Shown in pieces: positions 47,198 through 58,388 of a stretch of DNA of 64,000 nt; the stretch's first letter is position 1; each line of letters starts with the position of its first letter. The notes beneath the pieces were generated by a model that had not been told where the DNA came from, ran no database searches, and saw nothing but the letters and a program-made list of their open reading frames with translations. Position numbers and translations under genes: made by a program. Origin of the DNA: Calonectria ilicicola (taxonomy: Eukaryota > Ascomycota > Sordariomycetes > Hypocreales > Nectriaceae); contig CP085825.1 of assembly GCA_020809705.1 (NCBI GenBank), forward strand, positions 5,580,001 through 5,644,000. The letters are read 5' to 3'.

Positions 47198-49588
47198 TTA
47201 CCGCTCTTTTTTGTCATTGTGGAAGGCCCCTAAGCCAATACCTTTTCGACGACCTTTGAGCAGGGCCTCAAGGGCACGTCCCATGGCGGGTAGGTCGCCG
47301 AGCATAGTCATGTGTGCTCGCTCCGTAGACACGCGGCCACCCCGTACGAGCGAATAGCCCTCTGGGAGCATTGCTTCCTTGGCCAAGACTACTCCGTCAC
47401 CCGGGCGGAAGAGAAGGTCATCGTAGGCATCGAGGCATTTGATCGCCTCACGATTGGTGACTTGTGCAGCGTATACAGTGGGAATGCTTTTACTATAGAG
47501 AACTGCAAAAGGCGGGTAGGCGTTGGCTTCTTGATGGGCGGGTGAGTGGGCAAGCTCCGAGCGGAATTTGCGGACCTTGGCGAGTGTTCTTCCCAAGTAC
47601 TCCAGATTGCGCTCACGTTCTGGGTCAGAGAGTGCTGGCTCGTCGTGATCTTGGGCGCTGTTTCCATTAAACCGGGGAAATGTGGCGCTTTGGCCGACGG
47701 CTCCAGGTGAGGGAGGGTGCTTTTCAGCTTTGCTATCGGATCGAGCCCTGAATGATCGAGGGATTCGAGAGGAAAACGATGCCGAATGACGGCGGTTATA
47801 AGGCGGGAGAGTAGGTTGCATGCATGGGCTGAGATGCCATTTGATCCACTCTTGAGGATTGTAGAAGTCGATGGGATATTCCTCACCGGTGTTCTTGTCA
47901 ACGAAGCAGAACCCGTCCTCAGGAAGAAAGGCAAAGGAGCTCCGAATTGAAAAGTTGACACGCGCCGTCAGTAACTTTTCATTGAAAAGAACGACATCGC
48001 CATGACGCATCGGATTGAGAATGTTAACGCAACGCTGGGGAACGCCGCAGTATTGAACCGCAGAAAAAAGGTCAGGCCGCTGATTAACGGCATGTCGTGT
48101 GACGAGCCCGCCAAAGCTGTGAGCAATGACGAGAGCACCTCGAGATTCAACTGGGACCCCAGGTTGGTTCGAGGGAAGCGATTGGAGAAAATCTTGCAGT
48201 TTCTTAGAGAGCAACGAAGGGCTGAGACGCCAGTCATAGCCATAATCCCACACACGTAGCTTTCCCGCGCGGGCGTTGTCACAAGATTGTAGTTTCTTAA
48301 TGAATTTTCGAGAGATGTCAATGGGCCCAATATGTGTCAGCATCCCTGACGGGATAATAGTCTCTTCCATCTTTTCCTCGTCTTCGTCCTCTAGACCGAC
48401 CTCGAGATTCACTTTCCGCATATTGAGACCAAGCTTCACAGGAGCCCAAACTTGTTGGTGGGGAGGCTCTGCTGATCTTAAGATAGATCCTCGATACCCG
48501 CCCATGATGACAACATCTCCGGTGAGCTCTTCGAGAACACGGTCCAAAGCAGTAGATGGGTCCTTGGAAGCCCCTTTCGTCTCGTGTGAACCATTAGGAT
48601 GCCCCAGCACTTCGGAGGAGTAAACCGTATGCAATGAGAGAGAAGCTCTTTTGGCATGGTTGGAAATTTTTGATAAGCTGGGCATTTTCAGATTTGGTAC
48701 GTCAGGAAGACTATCCTTGAGAGCCATGAACCGGACATTGACCATCTCACGGACATCCTGAAATTGGTTATCGTCGCCAAGGGAGGAGGCCCGTGAGAGG
48801 CTGTGGTAAAGCACGCTGTCGTCAGATGTCACGCGGCGGAGCACTCCAGGACGTGAGAGAGGGGACGGAGACGAGGATGGGTTGATGGCCTTGATTCGAG
48901 CTGATTGAAGTGGCGGCCTTGTATGTGGACGTTGATCAATTGCCTTATGGCTGTCTCTTGACTGATAATGAGTTGGAACGGGTGATTGGTTAGGCTTGCT
49001 GGAGTTTGCTGAGTTGTTCTTCTCAGAGAAACCGGGTAGGAAAGAAGTTGGTAATGAGGAAAGGAGATGTGATGGCAGACTGAGAGAGGGAATGGCCTTT
49101 GAAATTCTTCTCAATACTTCCTGGCCCGCTGACCTTGATCGACTCCGAGTTGTCCCAAGCGCTGTTCCCAGAATACCCTTTGATGGCCGAGTAGTTGTTG
49201 GTTTCGATTGGGCTTGCCAAGGGGAGGGCGGTGAGGGAAGAGGATTAGCAGTCAATCGGCCCCCTTTTGGTAAGCGTGGCTCGGATGGCTGTGAGATATT
49301 CGGCGTTGTTTCTGGTGAGGATGGTGACTCTGGGTTAGAATCGGTTTCGATATCTGAAGAGATATCAAAAAGATTGCCTCCGCCAGTCTTGTCCAGCGCA
49401 GCTACTTTTTCGATTGCGGGGGTGCGTTCTGAAGCCAGATGCCTGGCTTGGGCACTTAGGGCGGGCTGCAATATTGCTTCAGCGTCGTCAATATTGAGGA
49501 CGAATGTGTCTTCATCGTCCAAACCAGACTGCCCCAGAGCCGGGGGGACCTCGGAGGCGCGGGAGGGCCCAACCCCGGGGTTAGTCAT
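47198..49588 (-). CDS. LCAT-like alpha/beta hydrolase (lipase/acyltransferase family)
   Basis: A single uninterrupted frame of 796 residues starts at MTNPGVGPS. The first ~330 residues are Ser/Pro-rich and probably disordered. The hydrolase domain begins near VVIMGGYRGSILRSAEPPHQ-type sequence, as in lecithin:cholesterol acyltransferase relatives. The nucleophile elbow is AHSFGG with Ser491; the first Gly of the usual GxSxG is Ala. Candidate partners are Asp731 in PGDGVV and His759 in RAHMTML, the order expected for an LCAT triad. DYGYDWRLSPS is also a family block. A Ser/Arg-rich insertion of about 90 residues sits between HLSPCMQPT and LEYLGRTLAKV. No signal peptide or TM helix is seen, so it is probably intracellular. 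The lipid substrate is unknown. Confidence 0.9.
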   Translation of the reverse strand: MTNPGVGPSRASEVPPALGQSGLDDEDTFVLNIDDAEAILQPALSAQARHLASERTPAIEKVAALDKTGGGNLFDISSDIETDSNPESPSSPETTPNISQPSEPRLPKGGRLTANPLPSPPSPWQAQSKPTTTRPSKGILGTALGTTRSRSRSAGQEVLRRISKAIPSLSLPSHLLSSLPTSFLPGFSEKNNSANSSKPNQSPVPTHYQSRDSHKAIDQRPHTRPPLQSARIKAINPSSSPSPLSRPGVLRRVTSDDSVLYHSLSRASSLGDDNQFQDVREMVNVRFMALKDSLPDVPNLKMPSLSKISNHAKRASLSLHTVYSSEVLGHPNGSHETKGASKDPSTALDRVLEELTGDVVIMGGYRGSILRSAEPPHQQVWAPVKLGLNMRKVNLEVGLEDEDEEKMEETIIPSGMLTHIGPIDISRKFIKKLQSCDNARAGKLRVWDYGYDWRLSPSLLSKKLQDFLQSLPSNQPGVPVESRGALVIAHSFGGLVTRHAVNQRPDLFSAVQYCGVPQRCVNILNPMRHGDVVLFNEKLLTARVNFSIRSSFAFLPEDGFCFVDKNTGEEYPIDFYNPQEWIKWHLSPCMQPTLPPYNRRHSASFSSRIPRSFRARSDSKAEKHPPSPGAVGQSATFPRFNGNSAQDHDEPALSDPERERNLEYLGRTLAKVRKFRSELAHSPAHQEANAYPPFAVLYSKSIPTVYAAQVTNREAIKCLDAYDDLLFRPGDGVVLAKEAMLPEGYSLVRGGRVSTERAHMTMLGDLPAMGRALEALLKGRRKGIGLGAFHNDKKER

Positions 49589-50134
49589 GGTGAATAATGA
49601 AATATGAAATAAAATATGAAGTGGACCACCAGACAAAGAGTTGAGCGAGACACTAAAGCACAACAGTGTGTTGTGTTAACTCTGAGACAACGGCATTACA
49701 AGAAGGCTACATCCGCTTTGTGTGTCAGAAAAGCTGAGCGAGAGCATGACAAGTTACCTGACAATCAAAATCGGGAGGGAGGTGGGAGAAGAAGGGGGGA
49801 AACAGAGCAGATAAGAATGTCATGTCGACCGATTCTTCGTCAGGCACAAAACAACCAGTGGAGCTCACAAAATACGTCCAAGTTGCTCGACAAAGTCCAG
49901 GACGGCGGAAGCGATTGGCCAGTGGCGTTTCCGGAACTCCCGGGCATGGATCAACCCAGGGTGACATTTGAGGGCCGCAGACAATGGCGATCGGGGAATT
50001 GTGTCCCTTTCCAGTGAGAGAGGAGGCTGGGATGACAAGACGAAAGTCTCGAGGGCATGGCGAATTTCCGCGGTTCGAAATGCCGGGGTTATTTACCCAG
50101 GTGCTTGGGACGCCTGTGGTGGCGGCTCCCAAGG

Positions 50135-50167
50135 ATGCGCGATGCGCGATGTGCGATGTGCGATGTG
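50135..50167. repeat. GATGYGC heptanucleotide-like tandem repeat
   Basis: About five imperfect copies of a GATGCGC/GATGTGC unit lie in non-coding DNA. Confidence 0.75.
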
Positions 50168-50416
50168 CCTGGGGGATGCTGACTTGATGAGGTCATCATC
50201 CAATGGTGGGGGCCATGAGCCGGGACTTTTACAGCCAATGATGACGTCCAAGGGACCCGTTTTTGGCGTCTAGGGAATTGGAAATTGGCGCCGGTGCTGA
50301 CAAAAGCAGTAGGCGAGGTTTTGATCTTCCATTCATTGTTTGATTTGATTGCGTGGGTTGCTGCTATTGTTGTGTACGTGCACATACGCATACGAGCTGG
50401 GGGAGTGGCTTTAGCT

Positions 50417-50454
50417 GTATGTATGTATGTATGCATGCATGTATGTGTATGTAC
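50417..50454. repeat. GTAT tetranucleotide microsatellite
   Basis: About nine imperfect GTAT/GCAT units lie in non-coding DNA. Confidence 0.8.
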
Positions 50455-51305
50455 CTGAGTCGCACGAGCACTTTTAATCCGCTGGTGGTTGCCACAACTA
50501 ACCGACGATGCCGATACCGATATTTGGCAAGCTAGTCTCTGGCAAGCACCGCCGATAGAAAGATTACGTATCTTGGTTACGACACCGCCTGCCCCTCCTC
50601 CTCCGTTTTGAGAACGGCACAAGATGGCTCGCACATTTCGTGGGAAAAGGTCCATACCATAGACCCATAGGCCCATAGGTCCATGTGATTTCTTGTATAC
50701 CTTACCTCCCCCGCAAAACAAGCCCCGCTAAAAAGCAGGGCGACGTTGGTGAGGCCCTTTTCCACCAAAGTGGAGTGGCTGGATGCCCCATCGTGAGCCC
50801 TGTCTGCCTCGGGTCCTTTGTTCCTCAAGGTCGTTTCCTCATCGCAATATATCGTTTGGGGCTCGCCATGTTTCGTCTTGCGTCACCTTCGTCTCGATTG
50901 CTCAGCCTCGTTCCAACAAACTCGCAACCCGCAAGATGAGAATATGCCTCCTCCCTGCCTTCTCCGAGCTTGTCTTCTTGTGGAAGGTCCGAATTGACTG
51001 TCCAAATCCAGCCACATGCCGCCCACTTACGGAGTTTCGGTCTGTTCTGCCTTCCGGGTATTTAGCCTCACTCTGGTCTCAGATGTGGATACGAATTCAG
51101 CCAGGCTGAATTGTCATATTTGTGAAAATGACATTTGAGTCTTTTTTTCTTACTTTGGGGGTTAGATATTGACATGTGCTGATTCTTTTATGAGAGTATT
51201 CCCGTCCATCACTAGTGCATATTTTCACAGGCCGATCACTTGGCGGACTTGATGGAGTCAGTCGCAAAGGGAATTCTGAGAATGCTTTATCCTTTTCACT
51301 TTCCC

Positions 51306-51329
51306 TTTTTTTTTTTAAAAAAAAAAAAA
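51306..51329. repeat. T-run followed directly by A-run
   Basis: About 11 T bases are followed at once by about 13 A bases, giving a perfect palindromic core in non-coding DNA. Confidence 0.8.
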
Positions 51330-52190
51330 TAGAGTCCCGTAGACCGCAAAAATTCGTTCGCTAGTTGGGCGACGTTGGACTGGTCATCATTAGCTGGTAT
51401 ACCCATTGTTCTTATCGTGTTGCTGTAGGGTGATGAGCACTAACCTGAAAAGGATGCAAATGCAGCGCACCACACAAGTCATTTTCTTATTAAATCAAGG
51501 ATTGATATTGGCCTGACTAGAATCTTGATATGTTCCTCGTCCCATCTGTTTTTCTTTTCAATTTTTTACCATGGGCGTTTATCATACTGCTTTTGCGTGT
51601 ACTAGCTTCACAACAGTATTTAGTTCATCTACTTGCCTCTGGAAACTGATGCGATATTAGGCCCGTTCATCAGATTGCTAGATCCAACCCTGGACTAATA
51701 AGCAGCCGACGCTAGGGAGAGTTGGTCGAGGCTTGGTTCTGGACTGGCATTTTAGGGACAGCTATGGTAATAACCTAGATTTCGGGCTATCTCGTATACA
51801 TAAATTTACCTTGTCTCATTCGAGTTGGGCCCTCGCGACGCATTAGATTGCCATCTGTGTTCCTTCACCCCAGTTTCTCAATGGCCATCACAAGGTGGCA
51901 ATCACAATGCCGTCCCGCCAAGGCCGGCACCCTGAGCACCCAAGACTCCGGCCCCGGACCCTCGGCGCCGAGGAGCGGGACCTGAGCTGACCGCCCACGC
52001 TTGCCGTCATCCGCCATCGGGCCTCGTCCCCTCGGCCATCGAGGCAACCATCCACCACCGTCTCCAGTGTACTTTTGCACATTGTCTTGCTGACACTCTC
52101 CACCTCGCATTAAGCCTCACACTATCCTCCAGCCCCCCCCTACCGATCTGTTAAACATTGCCACGCCCCCCGCCGCTCAGTCACTACACT

Positions 52191-53750
52191 ATGACAACAC
52201 TCCAACCTCGGGAGCCCTACACCGAGGCGGAGCTAGCCTCGCTCTACCCGTCGCAGCTGCGCCTCCAACAGGTTCAGATCCTCCTTCGCCATGGCGAGCG
52301 CACACCCATTACCGCTCGCTTTCGCAACACCGGCCTCCCGCCCTTCTGGCCTTATTGCGCAGCCGTCCGGCGCCTGACGAGCGCCGTGCTCGACCCGAGC
52401 GAATCGGGCGGCACCTTGACGAGCCTGGAATGGAAGCGCCGTCTGGAGACCTTTGGACCCAACGACTCTGCCGTCATCGCCTCTGGTCCTGCGGGGGAGA
52501 TCGACGCTATCTGTGACATGGGAATGCTGACGGATCGTGGTCGCGAAACGACAACATTTTTGGGTCGTCGCTTGCGAAACCTCTATGTAGACCAGCTCGG
52601 TTTCCTCGAACCCACCCTCGCCGACCATGCTTCGTTCTATTTGCGAGCCACTCCTGTCCCCCGCGCACTGGACTCTCTCCAGCAGGCCTTCCACGGACTC
52701 TATCCGCCCAGTGCTCGTACCCCGGGTCTCGCTCCTCCTACAATTGTCATCCGGTCCCCTGGTGACGAGACTCTCTTCCCCAACGATGGTAACTGCCGTC
52801 GCTTCGCAACCCTTGCTCGGGCCTTTGCCCAGCGAGCTGCCGATCGCTGGAATGACACGGATGACATGGCTTTTCTCTCTAAACGTATTGGCCGCTGGAT
52901 GCCCAACGACAGCCACAAAGTAGCTGTCGACTCCCATCCCCGTCTTAGCGGTATCATGGACACTATTAATGCTACGAGTGCCCACGGCCCGGCTACCCGC
53001 TTACCTAGCGAGTTTTATGACCCAGAAGTGAAGCGTATCATTGAGAAGATTGGGGTTGAGGAATGGTATGCTGGGTACAATGAGAGCCAAGAGTACCGCG
53101 CCCTCGGTATTGGTGGCCTCTTAGGTGACATTGTCGCCCGCATGGTTGGCAGTGCCCAGCAGTCACATGATGGTTCTCAGGCCCCCATCCGCTTTGGTAT
53201 GAGCGGTTGTCATGACACAACTCTTGCAGGTGCGCTTGCTAGCCTCGGCGCATTCAACACAAATGCATGGCCTCCATTTACAAGCCACATCGCCTTTGAG
53301 CTGTTCCGTCACGCGGACCAATCTCCTGTGTCGTCTGCTTCCACTGCTAAATCTGGTGGTCTACGTTCTCTCTTCGGATGGGCATCCGGATCTGTCTCTG
53401 GGTCTTCTCCAGGCGCTGAACGCAAGATGACCCCCGACTTGACAGATGGCGAAAAGGCCCAGCTCCAGGGCTACTATGTTCGCCTGCGGTACAACGACCA
53501 CCCCGTCACGATTCCCGGGTGCAAGCCCGCAGGAAAGCACCTTGAAGGCGACGAATCTTTCTGTACACTGGTCAGTCCTTTACCCCGCTCGTGTTATAGG
53601 TACTTTGGCAAACTAACCACTACTCCCGCACTATAGGAGGCATTCAAGGCCATAGTCGACAAGTTTACACCTCACAATTGGAAGCAGCAGTGTCGCTCCA
53701 ACATTAATTCCGCTGCTTTCCCTTCAAAGCCTGAGCCTGCTGGCTATTAG
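52191..53750 (+). CDS. Histidine acid phosphatase family protein (no signal peptide)
   Basis: The model joins 52191-53570 and 53637-53750 (497 residues). The branch-2 histidine phosphatase signature RHGERTP has the phospho-accepting His at residue 34. The partner HD motif is GCHDTTLAGAL with His341-Asp342, the proton donor pair. The family dephosphorylates phosphomonoesters, for example inositol phosphates or phosphoproteins. Fungal secreted acid phosphatases and phytases carry signal peptides and Cys pairs; this one starts MTTLQPREPYTEAEL with neither, so it is probably intracellular. A Ser/Gly-rich insertion (about residues 385-430) precedes YYVRLRYND. The 66 bp intron has a GTCAGT donor and TATAG acceptor. 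The upstream in-frame TTG extension was rejected. The substrate is unknown. Confidence 0.92.
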
Positions 53751-54514
53751 CTGGCTATTAGTTATACTAAATGGTGGTTCGGCACCGATTTCGGTCGCTA
53801 TGGTTCAAAACAGTTGTTTTAGATTATATCCCTGGGGAGTTTCGGAGTTCCAAGTCATACGCCCGCAACTGTGACCATCAACCACAGCTTTGACTGCGCT
53901 GCGGCGGAGTACGAGACTAAAATATAGAAACTGATTTGATACATGGCATATACACAACTTCAATTGGACATTTACACCGCAATTCATGAGCCTGAATTGA
54001 TAAAGATTTCTGACCATATCTTGATCTGCATTCGAGACTATAAATACCTAACCTATCCGTACTCCACAAGACATAAATGCAGGTAACACATCCCCCACCA
54101 TCCACACACAGCTGGTGTTATTCTCCAATATACTTGCTGTCCTCAAAGAATTTCAGCCGTGAGGCCCGTCGTCTGAGGGCAATCAATCACAAATTCCCGT
54201 CGCTTTATCCCTCCTTCCACTGCCTCTTGAACTCGACACTGGTCTCAAATGCCATACTGAGAGGACAGCAAAATCCAAGACCAGGAACGTCTCGCACTGA
54301 GTAGAATGCCCGGGAAAAGATCAAATCCAACATCATACACCGAAGTAGGTAATTATCAAGAAAAAGGGCAAAACAATGAAATAAGGCATGTGTAAACCCA
54401 ACACGAATAGAAAAAAAGATCACACACAATACCCGTTCGGCAATTACAACAATTAGGCAATTTTCCCCGTTTCTTCTCACCCACATGGCGAATGAATTTG
54501 CGATCGTAGTTCCG
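53751..54514. other. convergent 3' intergenic region
   Basis: Spacer between the 3' ends of the acid phosphatase (+) and the four-RRM gene (-). No gene is supported. Confidence 0.5.
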
Positions 54515-56872
54515 TTAGTTGGCAACCTCTTCCTCAACCCAACCGTTCAGACCGCCCTGGATTGCCAGTCCAAAGCCAGATCCCATGCCACTAAAGCTGC
54601 CCTGGTACTGGTGTCCGCGACGTTCACCCTCACCGCTGGGGATGCCGTTGGGGCTGTTACCACCGTTTTCGAAAGGCCCAAGCACAGGCAAGCTCACTGC
54701 ACGGTTGTGCTGACCACGAGGACCAGGGGCTAAGAGACCCCCGATGGTAGTAGCAGCGGAAGCACCGTTAGTAGGGTAACCATTTGATATGCTGGCAGAC
54801 TGGCCATGTCCGGAGACAGGAACTTGTTGAGACATATCGAGGCTTAGCTCACTGGGCGAGGGCTGAGCAGTGCCAAACAGGGCACTCTGCTGAGCAACGA
54901 TCTGCTGCTGCTGCTGCTGCTGTTGCTGCTGAGCTTGCTGCGAGACCTGGTTGAGGTACATGGTGAGAGGATTGTTGTTGGCGTTGAAGAGAGTGGCAGA
55001 CTGTTGAGGAGTTGTGCCGTTGGTAGGCGAGCCACCGTTCTGCGAACCAGTAGGCGCAGGGGACGTCACGCCGTCTCCGCGAGGTGAGTTGCTCTGCTGT
55101 AGCTGTCGAGGAGGGTTGCCACAGCGGTCCTTGCCAAAATTGACCTTGAATTTTTTGTACTCGTCCTTGCCACGGATGGCTTCGATGGCCTTGATCGCGT
55201 TGGCAATGTTGGTGAAGTTTACAAATGCACAGCTCTTCTCACGCAGAGTGTTAACTAGCTCAATCTCACCATACTCGGAAAAGTCCTGTCGCAAGCGGTC
55301 CTCAGTCCAAGTCTCATCCAGATTACCGACATAAACATTTCGGGATGCACCGCCGCTGACGGCCAGGGCGATTGCAGGAGGCAGAGCACCGGAGTGTTTG
55401 CCCCAACCAATCTTGAGACGTCGGTTATGAATCATCAACCCTTGGAGGTTGCTGAGAGCATAAAAGGAGGCTGCGGCAGTGGGGTCAATGAAAGTGACGA
55501 AGCAGATGTGCTTGTCGGGAATGTATCGGATGTGGTGAAGCAGTCCACCTCGGACAACATTGCAAATTTCTTCAATAGTTGTCTCTGGGTGAATGTTGCC
55601 CAAATAGATGGTTCGGTTACCAAGGTTGTTGATACCACCAGCAGTGGTAGCAACAGCAGCAGCCGCGACGGATTGCTGAGCCAGTGCATTGGAGATGAGA
55701 TCCCGGTCAGCACCAGTCAACATGTGCGCATAACCAGGTGCAATGCCGAGGTATTGAGCAGCGTTCTGCTGTTGCGTCTTGGAAACGTAGGCGCAACGAT
55801 CCTTGCCGTAGTACACACGACGAGGGGCTTGCCACTTGGGCTCCTGGGGAAGCTGAGAGACTGCCTTGATGGCATTGGCAATGGAGAGGTAGTGGACAAA
55901 TGCAATGTTCTTCTCTCGGACAATCTTGATCGTGTCGATGGCACCAAACTTGCCAAGATCCTCACGCAGCTCATCCTCGGCGATTTCCTCGGGGAGGTTG
56001 CCAAGGTAGACATTGCGTGAGGCACCGGATTGCTGAACGGCAAGAGCGACTGAGGTCGGGACTTGGGAGGGCTTGCCCCAGCCAACCTTGATATCCTGAC
56101 CCTTGATGCAGAGCTTTTTCAAGATGGCATCAGAGTGGAAGTGGGTGGCGGAACTGGCATCCAAGAAAGAAATGAAGGCGCAGTTCTTGTCAGGCAGAAG
56201 GCGAACGGACTCAATTTGCCCGCTGCGAACATGACCCAAAATCTCCTCGGCAGAGGTGTCCGGGGGGATGTTGCCAAGATAGACGGTTCGGCTGGTACCG
56301 GTGACGACTCCAGAACCCATGGACACGGGAGAGGTGGGTGGGAGTGGAGTCTGCATGCTGAAGCCAGCGGTAGGAGACTGAGGTGGATAGAATTGAGGAG
56401 CTCCATATGTCGAAGGCGACACCATAGCTTGGTACGATTGGGGGGAAATTGTCTGTTGAACGGGGCTAGAGATACCATTCTGTTGGTTGACAGGTTGCTG
56501 AGCCTGCTGGAAACCGGGCAGACTTTGGAATTGGGGACTGGCAAAGGCTGCAGGAGTACCGGGCTGGAAGGGGCTACCTAGCAGAAGCTGCGAGGGGAGG
56601 AGAGGAGTGAACTGCATATCAAAGGCGGTACCTGGGGTAGCAATGTTCTCACCATTCGCGGATGGCTGTTGGGCCATTGGCTGGGTGTTGATTGAGGGAA
56701 TGTTGCCCCTTCGTGGGTGTCGGTCAGCAAAGCCGGTGATGTTGGAGTTGAAAGCACCGTGAGAGAAACCAGTGTCACTGTTCGAGGGCTTAGAAGCGTG
56801 TCCAGGGAAGCGGTTCGTGGGAGCAGCGCCATTGGGGACACCTTGGCCCACGGGTCCATTGAGGTCCTGCAT
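54515..56872 (-). CDS. MRN1: Four-RRM RNA-binding protein (Mrn1/Nrd1/Msa2 type)
   Basis: This single-exon frame encodes 785 residues from the first ATG (MQDLNGPVGQGVPNG); an in-frame stop lies upstream of the TTG-started extension. Four RNA recognition motifs are visible at about residues 195-266, 286-357, 420-491 and 511-581. Each has RNP2 (VYLGNI or VYVGNL) and RNP1-like strands (CAFISF, IAFVHY, ICFVTF, CAFVNF). RRMs 1 and 3 end in the same VGWGK/IGWGK and RRMs 2 and 4 in YYGKDRC/NFGKDRC, so the four look like a duplicated pair. This arrangement is that of fission yeast Nrd1/Msa2 and budding yeast Mrn1, which bind mRNAs in stress and differentiation control. Flanks are Gln/Pro-rich; a polyglutamine run lies near residue 645. 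The symbol is by family analogy. Confidence 0.9.
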   Translation of the reverse strand: MQDLNGPVGQGVPNGAAPTNRFPGHASKPSNSDTGFSHGAFNSNITGFADRHPRRGNIPSINTQPMAQQPSANGENIATPGTAFDMQFTPLLPSQLLLGSPFQPGTPAAFASPQFQSLPGFQQAQQPVNQQNGISSPVQQTISPQSYQAMVSPSTYGAPQFYPPQSPTAGFSMQTPLPPTSPVSMGSGVVTGTSRTVYLGNIPPDTSAEEILGHVRSGQIESVRLLPDKNCAFISFLDASSATHFHSDAILKKLCIKGQDIKVGWGKPSQVPTSVALAVQQSGASRNVYLGNLPEEIAEDELREDLGKFGAIDTIKIVREKNIAFVHYLSIANAIKAVSQLPQEPKWQAPRRVYYGKDRCAYVSKTQQQNAAQYLGIAPGYAHMLTGADRDLISNALAQQSVAAAAVATTAGGINNLGNRTIYLGNIHPETTIEEICNVVRGGLLHHIRYIPDKHICFVTFIDPTAAASFYALSNLQGLMIHNRRLKIGWGKHSGALPPAIALAVSGGASRNVYVGNLDETWTEDRLRQDFSEYGEIELVNTLREKSCAFVNFTNIANAIKAIEAIRGKDEYKKFKVNFGKDRCGNPPRQLQQSNSPRGDGVTSPAPTGSQNGGSPTNGTTPQQSATLFNANNNPLTMYLNQVSQQAQQQQQQQQQQIVAQQSALFGTAQPSPSELSLDMSQQVPVSGHGQSASISNGYPTNGASAATTIGGLLAPGPRGQHNRAVSLPVLGPFENGGNSPNGIPSGEGERRGHQYQGSFSGMGSGFGLAIQGGLNGWVEEEVAN
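54901..54932 (-). repeat. CAG-type polyglutamine coding repeat
   Basis: About ten CAG/CAA codons in frame in the C-terminal region of the four-RRM protein. Trinucleotide repeats of this kind vary in length between strains. Confidence 0.85.
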
Positions 56873-58348
56873 TCCGAGAAGATGAGGGGGGACAAGAGAG
56901 TCCCGCCCAGCGTGCGATAGAACAGCCGTTGTGAAAGATTTCAACGTGCCCTAACGAGGCACGAAGCGAGGAGCTGTTGAGACGAAACGATCGCGAATTA
57001 CCAAGTGGCTGAGGCACAATGGACGAACCAGAGAACAGAGTTATCTGAATGAGCCGTTGTGCGAGTTGAGTGTGAATATCAGCCAGGGAGTCTTGACGAG
57101 GCAAGTTCGGACGATAGAAAAGGGGGCTCTCGTGAGCTGAAAATCAGAAGCTAGTATGTATACAGAATAAATCTGGCACAAAGTCGAGATTACAAAGGTA
57201 TCCAAAGATGAAGAAGCGTAAACGGCTTGTGGAAATCGAGCAGTCGTTCTCCACGGGTGACCGTTGTGTGTATATGGGATCGGATCCTAATAGGAGCTTC
57301 GGCCGAGTCGCGGGATGAGTGAATCGCCGGGCTAGGCGTGAGCTGCCGGTTGGGAACCGGTATGTATAAGTGATAGAGAGCGAGTGTATCGAAACAGTCG
57401 AAGGAAAAGAAGCGAGAAGCGCGTTGGCGTTGCGAAGCTCAAAGGAGCATCCAGGGGAAGCAAGTAGAGAAAGTATTAAGAAGGTAATACAGAGAGAACG
57501 AGCGTCGACAAAAGAGTCGAAGAAAGATGAGTCTCAAGAGAAGGAAGTGAGACGGGACAGCATCTGAGCTGGAACTCGAAAGGCAAGGGTTCCAAGGAGT
57601 CGAGCTGCGAGAGAGAGAGCGAAAGAGAGAGAAGGGGAAGGGAGGGAGTAAGTAATAAAGCGGCGCCGGCGAGGTGGGCGGTACGGAGGTGGGTGTGGAT
57701 TTTGAATTTTGTGGAGAAGAGAGAGCGAGAAAGCTCGGATTGGATTAGATTGGATTGGAGAGCGACACACGACCGAGACCAGGACCACAGCAGAACCTGA
57801 GGCCAGAAAGCACAGAGCGGCAAGCTAGGAAATAAGGCCAGGTAATAATATTAAGGCAAGAAAAAGAGGCGTTGCGTTAGGTCAGGGAGGGAGACAAAGA
57901 ACCCATCGACCGGGTAGGGGAGCGAGGGTGGAGAGGATTGGAGGAGGGTGGGTTTTGAGTGGAGGTGGAGAGGTATAATAAAATGAAGAAAATAGGGACA
58001 CCAGAAGAGAGGAGAAGGGGAAGAAGGGGAAGTAGAATAGGTAGGTAGCCGATGAACAGATGCAGAGACGACACGCACTGATGGGAGAGGGACAGAGAGA
58101 TGCAGCGCCGCTTGGGGGAGGCGAAGGCGGCGTTGGCGGCGGGGACAAAGGGGAGAGTGCGTTGGGAATTACTGCACGGGTACCTGGAGAAAGGGACAGT
58201 TAGGGGCTTGGGGGGCTTGAGTTAGGGGCGGCGCGCAGGTACCGAGGTTGTACTCACTACGGGGGGGGAGGGGCGCACTTGCAGCAGTTCAGCAGTATTG
58301 TACCTGTGCATCAATGGGGCAACAGGAGAAACAGGCAGGAACGGGACA

Positions 58349-58388
58349 AGACACAGGCACAGGTACAGACACAGGCACATGCACAGGG
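58349..58388. repeat. CACAGG-type hexanucleotide repeat
   Basis: About six imperfect copies of an ACAGGC/ACAGAC unit in non-coding DNA. Confidence 0.7.

Larger units (their letters stand above)
49589..52190. other. divergent intergenic region, LCAT-like gene to acid phosphatase
   Basis: This 2.6 kb region has no supported gene. It holds three simple repeats listed separately and an otherwise unremarkable sequence. The last 300 bases are C-rich and probably the phosphatase promoter and leader. Confidence 0.5.

Noticed and set aside
50075..50090. CGGTTCGAAATGCCGG resembling a tRNA T-arm
   Set aside because: Loop is imperfect and the other tRNA arms are absent.
52233..52985. 250-residue minus-strand ORF
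   Set aside because: Antisense to the acid phosphatase, no recognisable domain.
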